Notes under the pieces: model-generated | The model's input: the letters and a program-made list of their open reading frames with translations, nothing else | What the model was told of the DNA's origin: nothing | Databases searched by the model: none | NCBI GenBank assembly: GCA_036244855.1 | Contig: BQKZ01000543.1 | Span: 28,920-92,919 of the forward strand | Length of the DNA stretch: 64,000 bases | Direction of reading: 5' to 3' | Source: Temnopleurus reevesii | Taxonomy: Eukaryota; Echinodermata; Echinoidea; Temnopleuroida; Temnopleuridae | Made by a program: the position numbers and the translations under genes | Shown here: piece by piece, positions 54,901 through 60,900 of the stretch | Layout of the letters: each line of letters opens with the position of its first letter | Position numbering within the stretch: the stretch's first letter is position 1

Positions 54901-57900
54901 TGATTCCAACATGTATTAGAACACAGCTATTCCATGAATTGTGAAATATTGCAAAATATATCAAGCTGGATTGTTCATTAGTCAACCAAATGAAACAGAT
55001 CTCACTCCTTTCCAGATGAGTAATTCAATTAGGGATCTCACCAATGACGAAAGGATACATTTAGTATTCTGTTTTGAGGGACCTCTATGTAATGTGGATC
55101 AAGCTTTATCTTCATTCCTCTCACTATCGATATCATTTTAGTGACCTTCGTGACACCTACCTGATTGTTGAAAGGTGATTCATCAAGTGTCTTGTGATGA
55201 GCAGCAAGAGTTTTTCTGACCACCTCAGCTTTATCCATCAAGTCCAGAGGTCCTATCTCTACCATGGTAGCTTGACGTCTGACTGCCGATGCATGCGCCG
55301 CAGATGACATGACAGCACTCAGGACGAACAACACATTCTGAGGGATAGATGTTGACCATCAAATATTATATTGTCATCTCAAAAGGGGAGCGTAAGAAGT
55401 AGTTTCATCTAAAGAAATCTAATGATCAACAGTTCAATACAATTCTGAAGGATATGTCATAAAAATTGCCACTATTGTCCAAATATCAAAAATCCAGCTA
55501 TGACAGGAGAAATGAAATTGAAAAAAGGCAATTTTCTCACAAACAGTGAGAAGCAAATGTTGAATACCTTTACTTCCTGGTCCAGCATTCTTAATTGCAG
55601 AAATTAAAAACTTGATGTTGACAAAATACAATTCAACATTTTATCTAAAAATCAAGGATTAATCCTTGATATAACCACATTCACTGAGCAAGATATTTTG
55701 TCTCAATTTTAAATCTTTTATATCCGTTTGGTTTGTTCAATTCTGTTTTAATCTTTTCTTACATGTACATGTATTTCATATAATTCAGTCAAAGCAGTGA
55801 TGAAATTTACAAATAACTACTTTTGATCTACCAGTTCATTTTAAGACATCCAAGAGTAGAGCAAGATTGAAAGATCATTGAAGATTCTATTCCAAACTTA
55901 AATTGAATCCTTTCTCTCTGCAAAGAAACCATCTATCATCAACTTTTAAATCCATGCATGTTTCCAGTCTTACTCTAAGTCTACAATAGTTTACCTGAGG
56001 TATATTCTGTGGAATCCAGTCAAGATTATGTGCCTGGTGAGCCGAGTCCATACCACAGACACCATCGATAACAATCACCAGTTTGTTGCTGGAGTCAACA
56101 TGGGCTGCTGCTTCCTAGAGGAACCGAGGGAATTCAGAGACCAGGTTCCTGTTTAAAATCACATTGTGAATGGTAGAGCAAAGTAAATAGATAGTGCAAT
56201 TCAGAACAGGGTGTCAAAAGTGGAAATTTTCAATACTTTTTTCTTTTCCAACTCTTTTGGGGAAACATTAAATTGAGAGCCTATCAATTCTTCGAATATT
56301 CATATCATGTTCTTCTTTTCTTCACTTCAAACGGACTGACTACATGCAGAGGATTTAATTTCTAGATACAAGATAGAATCAATACAATCTATTGATTCAT
56401 GCAAACATGCACAAAGATTGTATTTCCACTGACTTTAGGTAGTGTAGAGTTTCCTTGTATACAAATAATGATGAGAATAAACTAATTTTAAATTAAAAAA
56501 ATTGTAATTCTGTTCACTATCAATGTTTCATATTTGCTCACTCAAAATAAATCAATATCTTTGACTATGTATCTCTTGAAGAACAGAGAATATGATTGCT
56601 CTTACTTGTACTCTTGAGGGACTTGGCTCTGCAGATTGAAGCACTGATTTAGCTCGTTGCATAGCCTCTTGAGAAGAGGGGATACGTGCCCAGATCCTGG
56701 TACTGCCCCAACAAAGTGGACCAGAATGGGCTGGTTGGGGTTGGACTGCAATGTATCTACAACTGATGCCTTGAGGTAGTGAATGGTGGTGAATGAATAA
56801 TGATGATTAATTAACTTGAAGTCACATGCTGATAGATGTATACATAGATAACTGGCACTGTTACATAATTTCTATTATCTTATCTTTGAATATAATTTTT
56901 ATTGAAGCATCAGTTGGTCGAAAAAGAAAATGTGAATTTTTCTAAATTTTTCAAACACAATTTGAACAATTCATGAGCAAAATAAGGCGTAGATTAAAAG
57001 CCAAAGAGCATCTGAAAATATCTTTTCAGGTCATATTTCACATGTTTATTGATAATATCTTTTAATTTTTGTGAAAAGAGGGCATCCAAACAATTTTTCT
57101 CTTTTTTTCTTTGTCTCATTGTGACTCACCAGTAGAGCTGTCTTGCCACATCCTTGTTTGCCTGTCACCATGATGACACCTGACTCTGTCTTACTCACAG
57201 CATCCAGACACTGCTTCATTTGGTTCTTTCTGCCTGTGAATGTGGATAGCTGAGACTGCAAGAACATGTGGTGCTGGGCTCTCTCATGGGTGACTTCATC
57301 AAGTATCTCACCCTTTAATAAGATAAAAGAGAGATTAAAAGTAATTTAAATCATTCAAACATTTAACTTTCAGTCAGCTCAATTTGTCATGCTAATAAAA
57401 AGGACAGCTGGAAGGCAAGGTCATGTGGTGTTAGGCTCTCTGGCGGGCAATATCTCCCCTTTGAACTAGACAAAAGACCTCAGTTAAAAGATTTAAAAAA
57501 TAATCAAAACTAATATCAAAATCAAATTGTTTCAAGTTATTATCAAACTATTAGTACTGTCCATGGTACTGTAATTAATGAGAGTGGGAAATCTGTACAT
57601 AGTGTAACAGCAAAAGGGTGCAAAAAGTGGTATTTTTCATTCTCTCTTTTTAAAAACTATTTTTCATATGAATATAATGTGGATGAGGTGAACAGTGCAA
57701 TAATATCAGATAATCATGGACTTTTTAAGTGTCGCTATGAAAAATTTCTTACATCTTCAGGGTATGCATTCTTGATGTAATTCCAGATGTTATTGATGAC
57801 ACGGCGTCCAAACTCCTCAAGATTCACTACGACTGGCTTGCCCTCAACAACTCCTCCAAAGTGACATGGATACCTGAGAAGATGAAGAAGGAAAGAGGAG

Positions 57901-60900
57901 GTGGTGGGGAGGAGAAGGGGAAAGGGAGAGGAGGAGAAGAAGAGGGAGGGGAGGAGGGGAAGGGGGAAGAAGGGGAGAGGGGTGGGGATGAGGCAGAGGA
58001 GTAGGAAGTGGGAGAGAAGGATGAGGATATGGTAAAAGATAGGGAAAAAGAGAACATGGAATAGAAGCATGAGGTGAAAGACAAGGGGAGGGGATGAGGA
58101 GGGGAGAAGGTGGAGGAAGAGGGGAACAAGGAGGAAATAGACAGGAAGAAGGGAAAGAGATGGAAGTGAAGAGTGGGGATAAAGAGGAGAAAGGGGAGAG
58201 AAAGAGAAGTGGCAGAGAGGGAATTATTAAATAAAATGTGCAACATCTCATACTATTTTGTTGCATGGGAAGGGATTTAGCTAGTTCACAATTGATTTGT
58301 ACACTGTAATTAAGAAACCAAAAGAACTCGACCACAATAGTCTTTTCCCTTGAATCCACAGTAAATATTAACAAACACCCAACATAATAGTTTCATCATA
58401 TCTTCCGCCTAAAGATCCTTATTGAATGGAATTTAAAATCATCACGTTTATGAAAATTGCATTTCAACTTTAGTCAATTAATGCATTGAAGTGTCTATGC
58501 TTATTGATTTAAAGATCTACTCACCCATCAAAGACCTCACAGCCACTAGTACGGATGGTTTGCTTCAAGCTGGTCAGTTTGTCCTTGCTGTGATTACTAT
58601 CATCCATGAATTGGTTCCGTAAGTTGTTTGGTACATTCCTGATAGAGAAAACATAGGGCAAATATTGCGTTTATATAAAAAAAAAAAATATATTTTGTAC
58701 ATTTTATATATGTGATTTTTAATTAAAAATAATACAAAATATAAACCTCATTGGATTTCAAAATGGAAATCATGCATCTATAAAGAATTAATGCTTCAAG
58801 TAACACCTCAAGGTGGTGAAGGCATAGAAAAATATGTGGACAGTGGAATTACTTATTCAATCCTTTTCATCATTACATTCTATGCTACATGTGCCATGAT
58901 GAAAAAAACCTCGTAATGCTAATGGATTAAATAGAATAAAATTTTATGCCATTGAAATACTTTGGCTGAAATAATTTGCAAAAAAGAATTTTAGACAATT
59001 TCAAATTCTTTTCTCTTTGCTTTGTTCGACATCGGTTCTTAATATGGTAAGTGATACAGTGTACCAAAAAAGAATTTTTGTTTAAAGTAACAATACAAAT
59101 ACAAAATGATAGTGAATTCACATACAAAAGAAACATTACATCTATGGGGTGAAAATGTGCACTCACTTGATGAATTCTGGTGATCTGATGTAGAAGAAAG
59201 CTTTAGTGGGACCATCTGTATGCCTCAGTGCTTTGTGATACATCTCTAGCTCAGTGATGGAGCGAGACTTGGGATAGGAAGAGAGCCAGTTGAAGTCTTC
59301 AACATCACTCATGTCTGGGTAGTCGTTAGGAATGAAACCATACCGATCTCCTAGAATACCTAAGAACAGATCACATCGGTTGGCTTCTCTCAGACAGACC
59401 TCCACAGAGCTGAAATGTGGTAGAAGATATACATGTAATGAATTATCATAAGTATGTGTAACTGTGTGTTTGTGTACTCCCTCAACCTCAGTTTCATATC
59501 AAATTCTAGCATGTATTTTGGAACGAAAAGAGACAATTTTTGTCTGAATTTTCCATTCTGTTAAAATTTTTATCTCTAAATTTTAATAGATTTCAATTTC
59601 TGTATCATGATGACTTTTAGGCACTGCATAATACAATGGCTTCTGAATTGAAAAATCACATTTAAGATTTTGCAATAAATTTAGTGAGATGCAAATGAAA
59701 CCATTATATGTCACTCAGGTATCATCAATTTTGCAAACATCACTTGGCTGAACAGAAGTAGGTCAGTAAATTCTGTTATCAGATTTACACAGGAAATGCT
59801 TGAGTGAAATATACACAAGCAAGTATGTAATATACAGATTGAATATGTAAAAATAGCAAGCCTGGTGATATGTACATAATCGGAATGATGAAATCTACAA
59901 GAATCCAATACAGAGGTCTGAACTTGTAAACAGGGAGGAATGTGTAATTTACAATAAGTAGGTCAAATCATCTGCAGAGAGACTGTACAGCTTCTATGTA
60001 TCAGGTGATCAGAACTTCTGGGCTTGATTCATCATCAACTTTTTTCAGATTCATGATCTTGACATGGATGCATAATAGAAACATATACAGTCAAACCTGT
60101 CTTAGCGGCCACCTGTCTATAGCGGCCACCTGTTTATAGCGGCCAGTAAAAATTCCCCCCGAGAAAAATACAGTGTTATAGACCCTGTATATAGCGGCCA
60201 CCTGCCTAACGCGGCCAGCGGCCACCCATTTTGCATCCCTTGGTCAATAACTGGCCGCCTAAAGCGGCCAAAATATAAAGATTTTGACGTTACTTCATGT
60301 CAAAAAGTTTGTATTTCTCACGATGAAACAGCGTTTGTTAGTTCTTCACCGAGTCTCACTCAGTCAATAACAATTTCACACTCACTCACCACCGTCGGCG
60401 TCGCATTGACACACAATGACCACGGCATTCAAAGCCATCTTTCAGCTAAGAAATACCGCTTTGATAGATTATATCACGCTTAAACATCAGAAAATGCTGA
60501 CTAATTAGTATTTAACACCCCTATTCATCACGAAACCGGGAGTTGTATTGTTTAATTTGGTTGAAAAGAACGATCTTCACACCTCGCGAACCCTTCGCTG
60601 CGCTCTATTGTTCTCTAATCCATATTCATGATCACGATGATTGCGTCATACCAGAACAGGCTCGTTCAGCTAAATTCTTATTTTTAATTTTTTTTAATTC
60701 TTTCTTAATAAGAAAGAATATTTTTCAATAATAGAATAAAATTATACTAAAGAAAATAATTATTTTAGAATAAAAAATTAACTTACGAATGAGAATTTTA
60801 ATTTTTTATACGCAAATAAAAGAATCTTTATGAACAAAGACATAGACCCGGGAAATGCCTATAAAAGACGAAACTTTTGCTCCAGTAGGATTGATAAACG

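Noticed and set aside
57827..58374. Open frames of 139 and 176 codons on the minus strand rich in Ser/Pro/Leu/Phe
   Set aside because: They lie across the polypyrimidine tract in the intron before exon w6 and reflect base composition; several frames are open at once.
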